Assembly: GCA_038503035.1 (NCBI GenBank) | Contig: JAVSML010024593.1 | Span: 404,571 to 468,570, forward strand | Direction: 5' to 3' | Length of the DNA stretch: 64,000 nt | Origin: Crocodylus rhombifer | Taxonomy: Eukaryota > Chordata > Crocodylia > Crocodylidae | In this document: positions 24,772 through 35,345 of the stretch, piece by piece | Layout: every line of letters begins with the position of its first letter | Position numbering within the stretch: the stretch's first letter is position 1 | Notes under the pieces: generated by a model | Told to the model about the DNA's origin: nothing | The model's database searches: none | The model's input: only the letters and a program-made list of their open reading frames with translations | Position numbers and translations under genes: made by a program

Positions 24772-26166
24772 TGCCACCCCTGCCCAAATATCAGGGATGG
24801 TGTGGTGAGAGTGGGGCAGGGCTTCCAGCCAGCACCAGTTTACTTTCCAGCCAGCCCCTGCTCCCCACAGAGCAGCCTGTGGTCCCAAGAAGGTCTAACA
24901 CTTAACTAATTTAACCATTTACACTTTATTTACAAAACAAGAATAATAGAAAAGATTATTTACAAGTGAACTTAAATGGCATAACCAGAATCACAAAACA
25001 AACCAGAATGCATTAGTCAACCGTTGACTCAAGAACTACAGGTAGGGTAACTGGCAGCTTTCAACCACTGCTGAGATGCTACAGAAAGGAAGCAGGGTAT
25101 TCATTTCCAGCAGCTCCAACAGGCTTCCCAATAAGCGACAGACTGCAACAGTGTAAGCTCTTCTGGTCTGCAGCAATCAAATTGTATCAAACCCCAACCC
25201 CACCAAAGAGGCTGAACCAAAAGGCAAGCAACAAGCAACAAAGTAGGCTCCTGCAGCAATTGGCATGACCCAAGCACAAAGCTCAGGGACTCCATCTGAT
25301 GGCAATCAGCTGCAGAAAAAGGGAGAGGACTGAGTCCCCTCTGGGGCAGTCAGCAGCAGAGTATCAGCAGCCCAGGTAGCTGCTCTGAACCCCTGCTCCA
25401 GATGACTGGCTGAGCGCCCCACATGCCTCACGGCTTGCCTGCGCCCCAAGCTCCCAGGGACCCTTGTCCTGGCATTCTGCTGCTCCTCAGGATCCCAGTG
25501 CCTTGCCTGATGCTGTCCTGCTTCCCCGGGGAAGGTAAGGGGCTTCCTCAACTCACCAGCCCAGCTCCCGGCTTCAGATAAGGATGCCACCTACACTCCT
25601 GGCCACTGCTGCTTCTCTATAGTGGAGTGGTGGGGACAACTGCTACCCCTAGCCTCTGGGACACCAGGCACGTCCAGCACACTGCGATGGGGCCTTGGGA
25701 CACCAGCTCTCTGCCCCAAGCCCTGGCTGCAGGTCCCTCTCTGCTGCAGGGCTAGAGGCACGGCCAACTGCCACTGCCTTCTTCTCCCAGGGTCTTTGAG
25801 GGTCTTCAGAGGGGTCTCTCAGCTTTCTCTGCTCGGCCAGCTCACCCCAGCTCTTCTTAGGCCTCCTGTGTTGTTCCCCAGCATCACTGTCAGCAGCCCC
25901 CCACTCTAGTTCGGCTGCTGCTTTTATCCCCACCTGCAATCCCTTCCTAGCTTTCAAACCAACCAACCAGGGCTCAGGGTGGCTAGCCCACAACTCCGGC
26001 CATCCCCCTTCCATGCGAATGAGGGGATTGAAACACCCTTCTTTAGACTGGCTTCTTCTCCCTTTCCACAGAGCAGAGCCCTGCTCTACCCTTGGAGTCG
26101 CTTGGAGTTCACCGGCACTGTTTCTAGCCCAGAGTAAGTATCTCAAGCCAATCTGGTGAGCCCACA
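24772..26166 (-). mobile_element. Probable solo LTR, minus strand
   Basis: It begins TGCCACCCCTG and ends GAGCCCACA, so it has TG...CA ends. On the minus strand there is a TATA-like GGGGATAAAAGCAGC near 25930 and a polyadenylation-type AATAAAGTG near 24928, in promoter-then-polyA order. The interval is GC-rich without a long coding frame. The flanks do not give a clean 4-6 bp duplication (TTGT left, TTGG right), so LTR status is not proven. An alternative is another type of composite repeat. Confidence 0.5.
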
Positions 26167-26659
26167 TTGGCAGTCTGTTGCATCTAGTTTTGGCTTGTCT
26201 TTAAATTGTCAATGGTAGCCCTGAAAATTACTGTTTGGCTGTGTGCAAGTATTTCAGAGTAAGTATTGTATAAAATGTTAGTGTTTTCACAGATTGAGTA
26301 ACTATAATATGCAGTAATTTTGTAATTTGTAGTTAGCCTATGTTTCTTAAAAACAAATGTATAAAAAAGTAGTAAAAAAGCTGTGAATCTGAATCTCTTC
26401 TTGTTTTCAAGCTGATTTTTTTTTTCCTAGTAATTAGTTTATGAACTGGATTTGGAAGTCTGGAATCAATCAGTGTAGAGGAGGAAAGGCAATAATTACA
26501 TTCTTACTCGATTTATGTTGTGCATCTGCACTTTTTGTCTTTAGATTTTTTTATATATATTCAATTGCACTGAACCTAATTTTACATAATAAGTATTAGG
26601 GTCATGCAGACAAATAATGAAGAATGTTTAATTTTTTCATACTTATGATTGTACCTTGT

Positions 26660-27090
26660 AATTTGCTCTTGGGGTTCATCTACAGTACAGCTATTGTTAT
26701 GACTGAAGCCCATAGATATACCTGAGGTAACTTTAAACTAGATAACTTGTATATTGTTAACAATCTAGCTGCAGCTGTAGGCTTTTCATAGATTTCATAA
26801 ACATTAGGGCTGGAAGGGACCTCAGAAGATCTTCGAGTCCAGCCTCCTGCCCCAGGGGCAGGAATTCAGTAGGGGTGATATGGACTAATTGCCAGAATAT
26901 TTAGCTAGCTTCCTGGACAGTTTTTACAGATCATGCTGAGTTACTATGGCTCCATTGTTTTCGAGTACCTGAGTAAGCTAGTTGAAAGCTAACTTGGGTG
27001 TATTTATCCACTGCAGTAACTACACTCTAAATGAGCTAGAAAAAATGTACTATAACTAGTTTACTTAAAAAGCTATTGCTACTTCGCTTT
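26660..27090. repeat. Unclassified dispersed repeat split by a CR1 tail
   Basis: GGGGTTCATCTACAGTACAG on the left and TTTATCCACTGCAGTAACTACA on the right look like the two ends of one element, interrupted by a CR1 3' scrap. Superfamily not determined. Confidence 0.35.
26786..26880 (-). mobile_element. CR1 LINE 3'-end fragment
   Basis: It has the plus-strand signature of a minus-strand CR1 tail: CATAGATTTCATAAAC, then TTAGGGCTGGAAGGGACCTC, then GAGTCCAGCC and CTGCCCCAGGGGCAGGAATTC. The same order is seen at 46.95 and 51.36 kb. Only about 90 bases remain. Confidence 0.9.
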
Positions 27091-27159
27091 AAACACATTT
27101 TTTTCCACATGCTACAGTAGTTTTAAAGCTACAGTCTTTTGTTACCGATTCAAAAAATA

Positions 27160-27735
27160 GTATCAGGGAGCATTTATACACACACTTTTTTTCCACTGAC
27201 GTGCCAGAGATCTGCTGTTTCGGAGCAGACTCGATTAATAGAGTCTGCTCTGCACGCAAGCTGAGACAAACTGCACTGCACTGCATGCAGTTGTATAAGC
27301 CGCGAAATGCATGTCAGCACACAGAAAATGGTAGCAGTGCACTTTTGAACTATAGCACTTCTGAGGTGTTTTAGTTCAAAGCGTGCCACCACCATTTTCT
27401 CAGGAGTGACATGAATTTCACCCCTTATACAACTGCAGTAATTGCAGCGGAGACACTGCTCTCTCGAGCAGACAGCACAGCCCAGCCCAAAATTGTAAAG
27501 TATCCTGGGGTGCTGGGGGACTGTGAGTTTACTTGAACCAGGAAGGAATCTGGGACAGAAGTTCCATAAACCCATCTGACCCAAGTCAGTTAAGTCTAAT
27601 ACTACATTCAACCAGGTTTATCTTAAACCAGTTTTGGCCATTTTGAAAGCGGTTTATGCACACTGAACTTCTGTTCCGTTACAGGTTTAAAATAGATTCT
27701 GATCACTTAAACTGGTTTATGTGTAACTTCTGGCC
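27160..27735. mobile_element. Composite DNA-repeat segment (families X and Y)
   Basis: The left part (27165-27440) matches the repeat at 28188-29797: GCATTTATACACACAC, CAGAGATCTGCTG, GCATGCAGTTGTATAAG, TTTTAGTTCAAAG. The right part (27490-27735) matches the right end of elements at 30.1-30.3 and 50.1-50.4 kb: GTATCCTGGGGTGCTGGGGG, AACCAGGTTTATCTTAAACC, and the end TTCTGGCCCTAGCC. It looks like one non-autonomous element joined to, or inserted in, another. Confidence 0.65.
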
Positions 27736-28187
27736 CTAGCCAAACAATGTGTTCTGCTATTAAATATTTGCATTTTAAAATTTTAGAAGTTTCATTTTAA
27801 GTGTTAGTATTTGTATGCTTATAATATTCCATAAACTGAGCTTAAAAGAATGCTTGCATTCTATGTTCTGTTATTCACATTTTAGAAAACAATTACGTCC
27901 TTATTAAAGTGTTTTTATCATTCCACATAGTTGGACATGAAATTCATACATTTGCATATTTGCTCTTCTGCTGCTCTATAGATATTTCACAGATAATTTT
28001 CTGAAGGTATTTTAAAGAGGGAAATTGCATTTAATTAAATATAATGTTTTAAAAATGCATAGTAATGTTTCTACAAATCTATTTTAAATTTGGTGTAGAA
28101 ATGTATTTGGACTGTGCTTTTATGTATTGTTACCAAAAAAGATGTGCATTATGTTTCTATATTGTAAAGTTTACAGTTAAACAGTTT

Positions 28188-29797
28188 TAACTCTGGCCTG
28201 CAGGCATTTATACATATGCAACTGGCAGGCCTCAAACGTTAAGTCTCGCACTGCTCGGCCTCTGGTGTATGGGCTTGCCTGTCACTTCGTCCCCAGAATT
28301 GTCTATTCTGGATAGGTCTTAGATGTAGTTCCCGCCCCATCTCGCCTGCCACGACTTTGCTTGAACTTTAGTGGAGGGGCCGACTACTTTAGTTTATCCG
28401 GCATTGGGACTCTTGGGGTGATGGTCTTCTGCAAGGCTCTGCCCTCCCCTACACCTCACCCTAGTACTCAGCCACGCTGAGTTGTCGGTGATTCCCGGGG
28501 CCGACCCTCACCTTGCAATGCCCACATGTAACTGGGCAAATCTGTGGGCTTGTCCTGACTCCCGATCCTGCCTGTAAGGAATCCTACTAAGGTTCCTCCC
28601 TGCCTCTTTAACTGTGGGCCATTCGGCAAAACTCAAAAGAAAATACTACCCATCAGTTTCCCAGGCTAAAAATCAAAGTTTGGGACTCCCTGTTCCAGAG
28701 ACAGTCCTCTCCCTACGTAATTCTCTCTGCAGCACCCCTATGGCTGGGTGCTGCAGTTCCTTAATGGCCACTCGGGACTTCTGCCAGCCACACTGGTTCC
28801 CCTCTGCACCTGGTCCCTCACTGAGTGATTCCACCTGGCAAGGTCCAGGACTTTACAGCCCCTCTCACTGCTGGTGTTTTGGATCCCTGCTGGGACAGAT
28901 TCTGGGTGCTCTCCCAAGCCCATGCTGATCCCACCTTGATAACCGGGTCCTCCTCCATCCCCCTTTCTTTGGGGTGGCTCCTCACATTGGGTTCTGTTTC
29001 CAGATCCCTATGCCCGGCTCCATAGTCACAAGCCCGGGCATCCGCTGCTTCTCCCCAGGCATTGGCCTCCCCGCTGTCAGGGAATGTGTTCCAGCCTCGC
29101 AGCTGGTTGCTAGGCTCTCCCTTGCTGCCGAGTGAGGCTTTGGGGTTTTCTCCCCTCTGGGCTGGTCTCCAGCTCTCCTCCTCTCCCCCGTGTCTCGGGT
29201 TGCTCTTTATGCCTCCGCGCTGGCTCCGATCGTTATCGATCGCAGCTGGCCACAGTTTGAAAAAGACGTGGCTAATCAGCCATGTGGGTCTCACTGCCGC
29301 TTCCGGCTTTCCCGCGTCGTCGGCTGCAGGTAAGGAGCTTATTGTTTTCTTTCCTTCTCCCTTTCTCTCCTCAGCCTTATTTAGGGTCCCCAGGTTCCCC
29401 TTTCCCCCTTCGGAGCCATATTGTGCCATCACCCTGCGACAACATATACTTTTTTTTCCCAGCAACATGCCAGGGATCTGCCACTTTGGAGCAGACTCAA
29501 TTAATGAAGTCTCAATTAATTGAGTTTTCTCTGCATGCAAGCTGAAGCGAACTGCACTGCACCACATGCAGTTGTATAGGTGGTGAAATGAGCATCAGTG
29601 CATAGAAAATGGTGGAGGTACACTTTTGAACTAAAGTACCTCTGAAGTGTTTTAGTTCAAAAGTGCACCACCAATATTTTCTCAGGACCGACGTGCATTT
29701 TGACACTTATACAACTGTATGTGACACAGCACTGGGCGCTTTTCAAAGCACCTGGTGCTGCAATGCATACATGTATAAAACTGCCCTAGACTCCCAT
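28188..29797. mobile_element. Family X inverted-repeat element, split by a solo LTR
   Basis: The left end CTGGCCTGCAGGCATTTATA and right end (reverse complement) CTAGGGCAGTTTTATACATG are similar. Without the LTR the two flanks join into sequence that parallels 27170-27440, supporting a single element. Inside, ACTTTTGAACTAAAGTAC and ACTTTAGTTCAAAAGTGCAC-type words form a hairpin (29620-29668). No coding capacity. Confidence 0.65.
28217..29441. mobile_element. Solo LTR (about 1.2 kb) with 5-bp TSD
   Basis: It starts TGCAACTGGCAGG and ends ACCCTGCGACA (TG...CA). It is flanked by ACATA on both sides (28212-28216 and 29442-29446). The related repeat at 27.17 kb lacks this 1225-bp block, so the empty site is visible. 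The block is much richer in CpG than its surroundings (for example CGCGTCGTCGG near 29313), as for a young or once-unmethylated insertion. No gag or pol frame is present; it is the remnant of recombination between two LTRs. Orientation is uncertain; a TATA-like CATAAAGAGC on the minus strand near 29210 favours minus. Gypsy-type or endogenous retroviral origin cannot be separated here. Confidence 0.78.
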
Positions 29798-29863
29798 TTG
29801 ATGAACACTAAACATATTTAAAAGTTACAGATAGCTTAAAAATATAGGATGTCACTACTATTT

Positions 29864-30338
29864 GGCTAAATACAGACAGTCAAAGAGCCTGATTCAGTCT
29901 TCACAGGTTAGTCTAAACTGCATAGATTGAACTGATAAGCAAGTAAACAGACATTCACTTTTGATTCTGGAAATGCAGCCAGTTGCCTACAGTGGCTCAA
30001 GCCAGAAGCCAGGAGGTGCTAGAGAATACCTCCCTGCTGGATTGGAGCAGACAGCTTGAGCCAAGGCTAGCCAGCCCACTCGGGGGGGGGGGGGGGAAGC
30101 TCATTGCAGAGGAGGTGCAAAGTATCCTGGGATGCTGGGGGACTGAGAGTTAACTTGAATCTGGAGGGTATCTGGGACAGAAGTTGAATAACCCATTTAA
30201 TCTAAAATCTAGGTTTATCTTAAACCTGTTTCAGCTATTTTGAAAGCAGTTTATGTGCACTGAACTTCTGTTAGGTTACAGACTTGCACCAGTTTCTGAA
30301 TACTTATACCAGTTTATGTGTATTTTCTGTCCCTAGCC
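29864..30338. mobile_element. Family Y DNA element, internally shortened copy
   Basis: It starts GGCTAAATACAGACAGTC and ends TTTTCTGTCCCTAGCC, imperfect terminal inverted repeats. It follows the order of the larger copy at 49.31-50.42 kb (CCTGATTCAGTCTTCACAGG, TGCCTACAGTGGCTCA, TATCCTGGGATGCTGGGGG, TAGGTTTATCTTAAACC). No clean TSD. Confidence 0.65.
30082..30096. repeat. G15 homopolymer
   Basis: Fifteen consecutive G in the middle of the family Y copy. It may form a G-quadruplex, and its length is prone to sequencing error. Confidence 0.9.
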
Positions 30339-30807
30339 TTCATGATTATTAAAGGTTGCAATAAAAGTCATAATACATTTTTTCTGATATCCACTGCTTA
30401 TTAAAAAGTCTGCCTTTCCTCCAGGGTACACAAGGCTTGTTATATCTCAGCCCATGTAGTACTACCATGTAAGAGTGGAAAGCTGGTTATTGGAAGGACA
30501 CATTTAAGTGGCTTTGAAGCAGCCTGTGTGACAGTGTACAGGAAATATTGGGGATTAGTGTATGAATGGGGATTAGCTATTGCAAGAATGATTAGTTGTT
30601 TCTGACAGTGAAGTGGCCTGGAGTTTGCCTTTGCATCTAATTCAGTAGGAAATGTGGTAGAAAAGGATTAAAGTATTGCTAACATGCACAATCTTAAGAT
30701 CTTGATCATAATTCACTATTATTAATAATCACTTTAAAGCCTCAAAGTTAAGCAGTTTGCTTTTTACTTATAAAATGACAAGGACCAATATTGCACTAAA
30801 CAAAAAC
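30339..30807. other. AT-rich non-coding stretch
   Basis: Nothing recognised. Confidence 0.5.
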
Positions 30808-31195
30808 AGGTGGAGAGAAGGGCTACTAGGATGATCAGGGAATGAAAAGATCATTTTACAATAGGAAACTAAAACAACTTGGCATGCTTAGCCTAGCAAA
30901 ATGATGGCTGCAAAATGGATATGATTGGTCTCTATAAATACATCAGGGGCTTAACACCAGGAAAGGAGAAGAGCTGTTTAACTTAAAGAACAATGTTGGC
31001 ACATGAACCAATAGGTTTAATCTAGCCATGAATAAAATCAAGCTGGAAATTAGATGACAGGTTCTAATCATTTGAGGTTTTGGAATGGCCTTCCAATCAG
31101 AGTAGCTGATTGCAAAAAATTCAACTAATTTTAAGATGGAGCTGGTAATTTTATGAGAGGGATTGCATGACATGGTTGCCTGATATAGCAGAAGA
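30808..31195 (+). mobile_element. CR1-like LINE fragment, RT C-terminus to 3' region
   Basis: The signature is GGAGAGAAGGGCTACTAGGA, then CTAGCAAAATGATGGCTGC, ATTGGTCTCTATAAATACAT (the GLYKYI region) and TTTTGGAATGGCCTTCC. This is the C-terminal coding and 3' part of a CR1 subfamily different from the others here. It is AT-drifted and full of stops, so old. Confidence 0.75.
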
Positions 31196-31536
31196 CATGA
31201 CTTGGTGACCCAGGAAGTCCCCTACAGTCATGCATTCCTGTAACTGTTGCAGACAATCAGCAGTACAGCCTTTGATTAATCTCTTTCAGCAGCTTTTTGC
31301 CATCTCCTTTTCATGTGCGTGGGGTTATGTGACTTGTCCCAGGATATTGCATGCACCTATATTCTTTTCACATCATTAGGATGAACCTCAATTAAGAGTA
31401 CCCATACAGTATTCTGCAGGGTATTGGTAGGGTGAATGAGAGGTTGAGGTGACTTAATTAAAACAAACAAACAAAAAGCCTGTAACTGATTAGCTGATTC
31501 AGAGAGAGCTAGAAAAGAGTTGGTTGATATCTATTC
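31196..31536. other. Non-coding stretch
   Basis: Nothing recognised. Confidence 0.5.
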
Positions 31537-31544
31537 ATATTTAT

Positions 31545-32569
31545 TAGGGCTGTGCGAAGCTTCAGGTGTTGATTTAATTCAGAGGAGATTTGGCCAGATT
31601 CAGCAGCCAAATCTCTGAATCAGGAGACCAATTATAAAGTCCAAATTGATTCAAAGCTCTACAAACTGATTTGGAAAAGATTTGGAGAGCTTCAGAGATT
31701 TGGGCAATCCCTGTTTGCTGCAGGAGGGAGCTGGACCCAGACTCCGTGCAGGTAAGTAGGGGGTGGGGGAGGGGTGGCTGGAGGAGGGAGAAGGGGACCA
31801 TGGGTGGACCCCCACCAGCCCCCAGCCCCTACCTGCTCCTCAAGTCCCCCTGAGCACCTCCCCCACCCGCTGTCCCAGCTACCCCCATGGCTGCCCCACC
31901 TGGCCATAGCTTCTGACTATTTAAAAAAAAAAAGCCCCCACTCACTAGCTGCTGCAGCAGCCTTGGGACTTCTAGGGGCTCATGTCAGACCCCCCCCATG
32001 CAGATCACCCTCCCACACACACACACACCCGGCAGTAGCTAGTGACTCAAGGTTTTGTTTTTTTTAAAGAGCCAGGAGCTGGGGCCAGTGGGGCAGCTAT
32101 GGCAGGGGGCTGGGAGAGCAGGTGAGGGTTCATGGCATAGCCTCCCATGCAGCAGAGGCAGCAGGGGCTGCCCCCTTCCCACCTGGCAGCAGCCAGTGGG
32201 TATAGGGGTTTTTTTTTGTTTTTTGTTTTTTTAAAGGAGCTGGGAGCTGGGGCTGGGAGAGCAGGAGGGGATGGGGGCTTTTGACAGAGCACCCCACACA
32301 GTGGGGGGCAGTGGGGAGCAGCAGGGATTGCCCCCCCAACTTAGCAGCAGCCAGTGAATATGGGCTTTTTTTTTAATCAAAGAGCTGGGGCTGGGCAGGG
32401 CAGCTGAGCAGGTGGAGGATGGGGCCAATTTGGAGATGCGGCCAAACCTCTGGATCAGATTCAGCCAAATGGATTCAGGATAGTGATTCAAGTCACCAGA
32501 TTGAATCACTGTCCCCTGAATCATCCAAATCTGAATCCAAAGCAAATACTAGCTGTTTCGCACAGGGTA
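31545..32569. mobile_element. hAT-like family F1 element with near-perfect TSD and tandem-repeat interior
   Basis: The left end is TAGGGCTGTGCGAAGC and the right end TTTCGCACAGGGTA. Flanking octamers are ATATTTAT (31537-31544) and ATATTTGT (32570-32577), 7 of 8 identical. The subterminal AT-rich words are those of the other F1 copies, in opposite orientation to 23828-24601. The interior is GC-rich and holds about three direct copies of a roughly 155-bp unit plus an inverted one (see 31915-32405). CTCCGTGCAGGTAAGTAGGG near 31740 resembles a splice donor, but no exon is recognisable. Confidence 0.88.
31915..32405. repeat. Tandem and inverted repeat units inside the F1 element
   Basis: The unit marker is AGCAGCCAGTG, then a T-rich run, then AAAGAGCTGGGGCTGG. 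It occurs in direct orientation near 32037, 32188 and 32345 (spacing about 151-157 bases). It appears once as its complement near 31919-31960 (run of A, then GCCCCCACTCACTAGCTGCTG). The T-runs vary in length, as expected of slippage. Confidence 0.75.
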
Positions 32570-32577
32570 ATATTTGT

Positions 32578-33199
32578 CTCTTCAACCCTACTCTACAGGA
32601 AAATGAAAGAAATCTGAAGGGAACTGGAGTTTCAGATGTCTTTGTCAATGTTATAAGAAGAATGTTATTCTCTAGGTAACAGAGGTGTACTGATAAATTA
32701 TAAATAGGACTCTATTGCAACTGATAAAACAAAGATAGCAACGTATACGTTCTGCACTTTCTAATAAGGTGTTCTTTATAGTGAAGCAATTTGCAAATAA
32801 TGCAGCATGTATGCAATGAAAATGCTTTATTAATAATAATAATAATGATGTTATTATTATAGTAATAATAGGGCTTTTATGCTTTTGCCCTATACTAAGA
32901 TTTTGTTAAATATCTATAACATTGTAATAAATTTGCTGAGAATTCTTATTTAAGTTGTTAACCTTAACAGCTTTTAACATATGGTATCCAAAAAATACAC
33001 CATTTAGAAGAAGACAAATACTTTTAATTAAAGTGAAATGCCTACATTAAGGTACATTTGGAGTTCTAATAATTCATCATTATCTACAATTAGATGTAGT
33101 ATATTGTAATTTAGCAACTTGTATCTGAACAGCACTTCTTTATTTCTACCTATTCTTATTGAGGAGGTCAAATGGAGGCTCAAGAGTTAGTACCACAGT
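32578..33199. other. AT-rich stretch with an (AAT)n/(ATT)n block
   Basis: A degenerate trinucleotide block lies at about 32830-32872 (TAATAATAATAATAATGATG then TTATTATTATAG). Otherwise nothing recognised. Confidence 0.6.
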
Positions 33200-35115
33200 A
33201 AGGGTTTCAGATTTTATGATCATGGAATGCTGTTGCAGGATAGAAGCTTGTTGGGAAGAGAAGGCATCTACTTCACGCCAAGGGGGAATAAACTGTTTTC
33301 TTTCAGGATGGCTGACTTGCTGGAGAGAGATTTAAACTAGGTGTATTGGGGGGAGGGTGTGCAGATGGGAATGCAAGCTAGGGGACAGCTAAGCAGGAAG
33401 GATGTAGAGAGGGGAGTCAGGGAGGTGTCGAGAAGCTGAAATGATATCATGGTGGTGGGGAACTGGGGGTTACCAATGGGGAACTTAAGTGTCTGTACAC
33501 AAATGCTAGGAGTATGGGGAATAAGAAGGATAAACTGGCACTTCTGGTAGCAAATAGGGAATATGATCTCATCAGGGCAATGGAGATCTGGTGGGATGCT
33601 ACACATGACTGAGGGCTACAGACTGCACATCAGGGATCAGGGAGGGAAGAAGGGAGGAGGTATAGCTCTCTATGTAAAGGACTGGTATGCCTCCTTGGAG
33701 ATACAAATTAGTTCAAAAGAAGGGGAACTCAAGATCCTCTCGGTCAAGATACAGGGAGGAATGAGGGGAAGGGGACTAGTACAGGCCGCCACACCAGGAG
33801 AAGGAGATGGATTTAGAATTTTCTGCAGGACTGATGAAGGCTGCATGTTCAAGGGACGTGGTTGTCATGGGTGATCTCAATTACCCTAAAGTCCACTGGG
33901 AAGAGTGCTCAGTTGGATCTGATTGGTCACATAGGTTTTTGACCTCTGTGGAAGAACTTTATTTAGTACAGGAGGTGAATGGGTAAACCAGGGAAAAGGC
34001 TTTGGTGGATTTGGTTCTAGCCAAAGGGGATGACCTGGTGGTAGATCTGAGGATTGAGGGTGATCTGAGAGATAGACAGTGATCATGAGATGATAGAATT
34101 CACTGTCTATTATAGGGCAGAAAAGTCATCCAGTAGGGCAGAAGTGCTTGACTTCAGGAAGGCTGACTTCAATGAGCTTAGGAAAATAGTGGGAGAGAGA
34201 CCGGAGGGGAGGGAGTTCAGGAAGGGTGGTCATTCCTCAAAGGAGCAGCCCTCGGAGTGCAGAAAAGGTCCATTCTTGTATGAAGGAAGGGTGGATGGTA
34301 AAGGGGCCAGGAAGCCCTCTTGGCTTACTAGAGGAGTCAAGGAGTACTTAAAAAAGGAGGCTTATGGACATTCGAAAGAAGGGCTAGTCACCAAGGAACC
34401 CATATACACAAATATAGCCCATATTTGTAGGGAGGGGATAAAGAAGGCAAGGGCAGTGACTGAGATCGGGTTGGTGACTGAAATTAAGGACAATAAGAAG
34501 TCCTTTAGGTACATAGGTAGCAGGAGGAAGACTAAGGGAAATGTGGGACCCTTGCAGAATGGGATGGGATAGCTGATAACAGACAGTCAAGAGAAAGCTG
34601 AACTCTTTAATGAATACTTTGCATCAGTGTTCCTGGTCCCACCTGGTCAGATACTGGATGGATAGGGGTGGGGCAATTTGCAAACCAACGTTCAGTGTTG
34701 AACTGGTGAGGGAACACATAGATCAGCTGTATGTCTTCAGGTCTGCAGGACCAGATGGACTACACCCAAGAGCACTGAGGGAATTGGCTGGAATCATTGT
34801 GAGACCATGTTTGAAGACTTGCTGTGCTTAGGAGAGGTCCTGGAAGACTGGAAAAGGGCCAATGTGGTGCCAGTCTTTAAAAAGGGGAGGAAGAAGGATC
34901 TAGGAAACTATCAGCTGGTCAGTTTGACCTTGATACAAGGTAAAATTTTGGAAAAACATTATCAACAAGTCCATTTGTGAGAGACTGGCAGAAGGCATGA
35001 TGCTGAAGAGTAGCCAACATGGTTTCATTGTGGACAGGTCATATCTGACCAAACTCATCTCCTTCTATGATCAAGTAATGAACTGCTTAGATGTGGGAGA
35101 CATGGTTGATGTCAC
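33200..35115 (+). mobile_element. CR1 LINE fragment, end of ORF1 through RT fingers
   Basis: The 5' edge matches the end of CR1 ORF1 (GGAATAAACTGTTTTC, then ADLLERDLN and a stop at about 33338). ORF2 then begins with LKCLYTNARSMGNK, the conserved start of the CR1 endonuclease, followed by YDLI...MEIWWDATHD, where active copies have the ITETWWD motif. The linker (34090-34572) has SSRAEVLDFRKADFNELRKIVG and DNKKSFRYIGSRRK. The RT entry has FRSAGPDGLHPRALREL. It stops near 35115, before the RT palm. Many frameshifts and stops. Confidence 0.9.
34090..34572 (+). pseudogene. CR1 ORF2 linker remnant (160 aa)
   Basis: An open stretch between endonuclease and RT. It contains AEVLDFRKADFNELRKIVGE (about residues 18-37), KPSWLTRGVKEYLKKEAYGH (about 74-93) and IKDNKKSFRYIGSRRKTKGN (about 132-151), the usual landmarks of this region in CR1. 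It has no catalytic motif of its own. The frame is broken on both sides. Confidence 0.8.
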
Positions 35116-35130
35116 ATACAGCAGACCATG

Positions 35131-35345
35131 GACCAGAAGTGATGTGGACTAGCAAACTGACGACTGACAAACTATAGTTGACAAGTAAAAAGCATACTGC
35201 AGACTGGCAGCCAACCCTTTTTTATACTCAGTACAAAAAAAGGTTGCCTGCTGGTCAGCAGTATGCCCATCACTTCTGGACTTCCGGTCTGGCAGCCAAC
35301 CCTACTGCGGACTGGCAGCCAACCCTTTGTGGCCTGGTACCAGGA
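35131..35345. repeat. Interrupted palindrome with repeated GACTGGCAGCCAACCC units
   Basis: The left arm GCATACTGCAGACTGGCAGC...CCCTTTTTT (35192-35223) pairs with AAAAAAAGGTTGCC...CAGCAGTATGC (35234-35266). An outer pair, CCAGAAGTGATG (35133-35144) with CATCACTTCTGG (35268-35279), extends it. The CTGGCAGCCAACCC word recurs at 35205, 35290 and 35311. It follows directly on the CR1 truncation point. Confidence 0.8.

Noticed and set aside
25649..26167. 172-aa minus-strand frame as a gene
   Set aside because: It starts at the border of the LTR-like block and is low-complexity; high GC explains the opening.
28818..29567. 249-aa minus-strand frame as a coding gene
   Set aside because: It crosses the border of the solo LTR into the host repeat, so it cannot be one ancestral protein; no domain recognised.
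30082..30096. Functional G-quadruplex regulatory site
   Set aside because: A single G-run in a repeat; no other context, and the length may be a sequencing artefact.
31915..32405. Satellite array
   Set aside because: Only about three direct units and one inverted, all inside one transposon copy.
35188..35345. CRISPR-like array (repeated CTGGCAGCCAACCC)
   Set aside because: Only three or four irregularly spaced units in vertebrate DNA, explained by a palindrome and local duplication.
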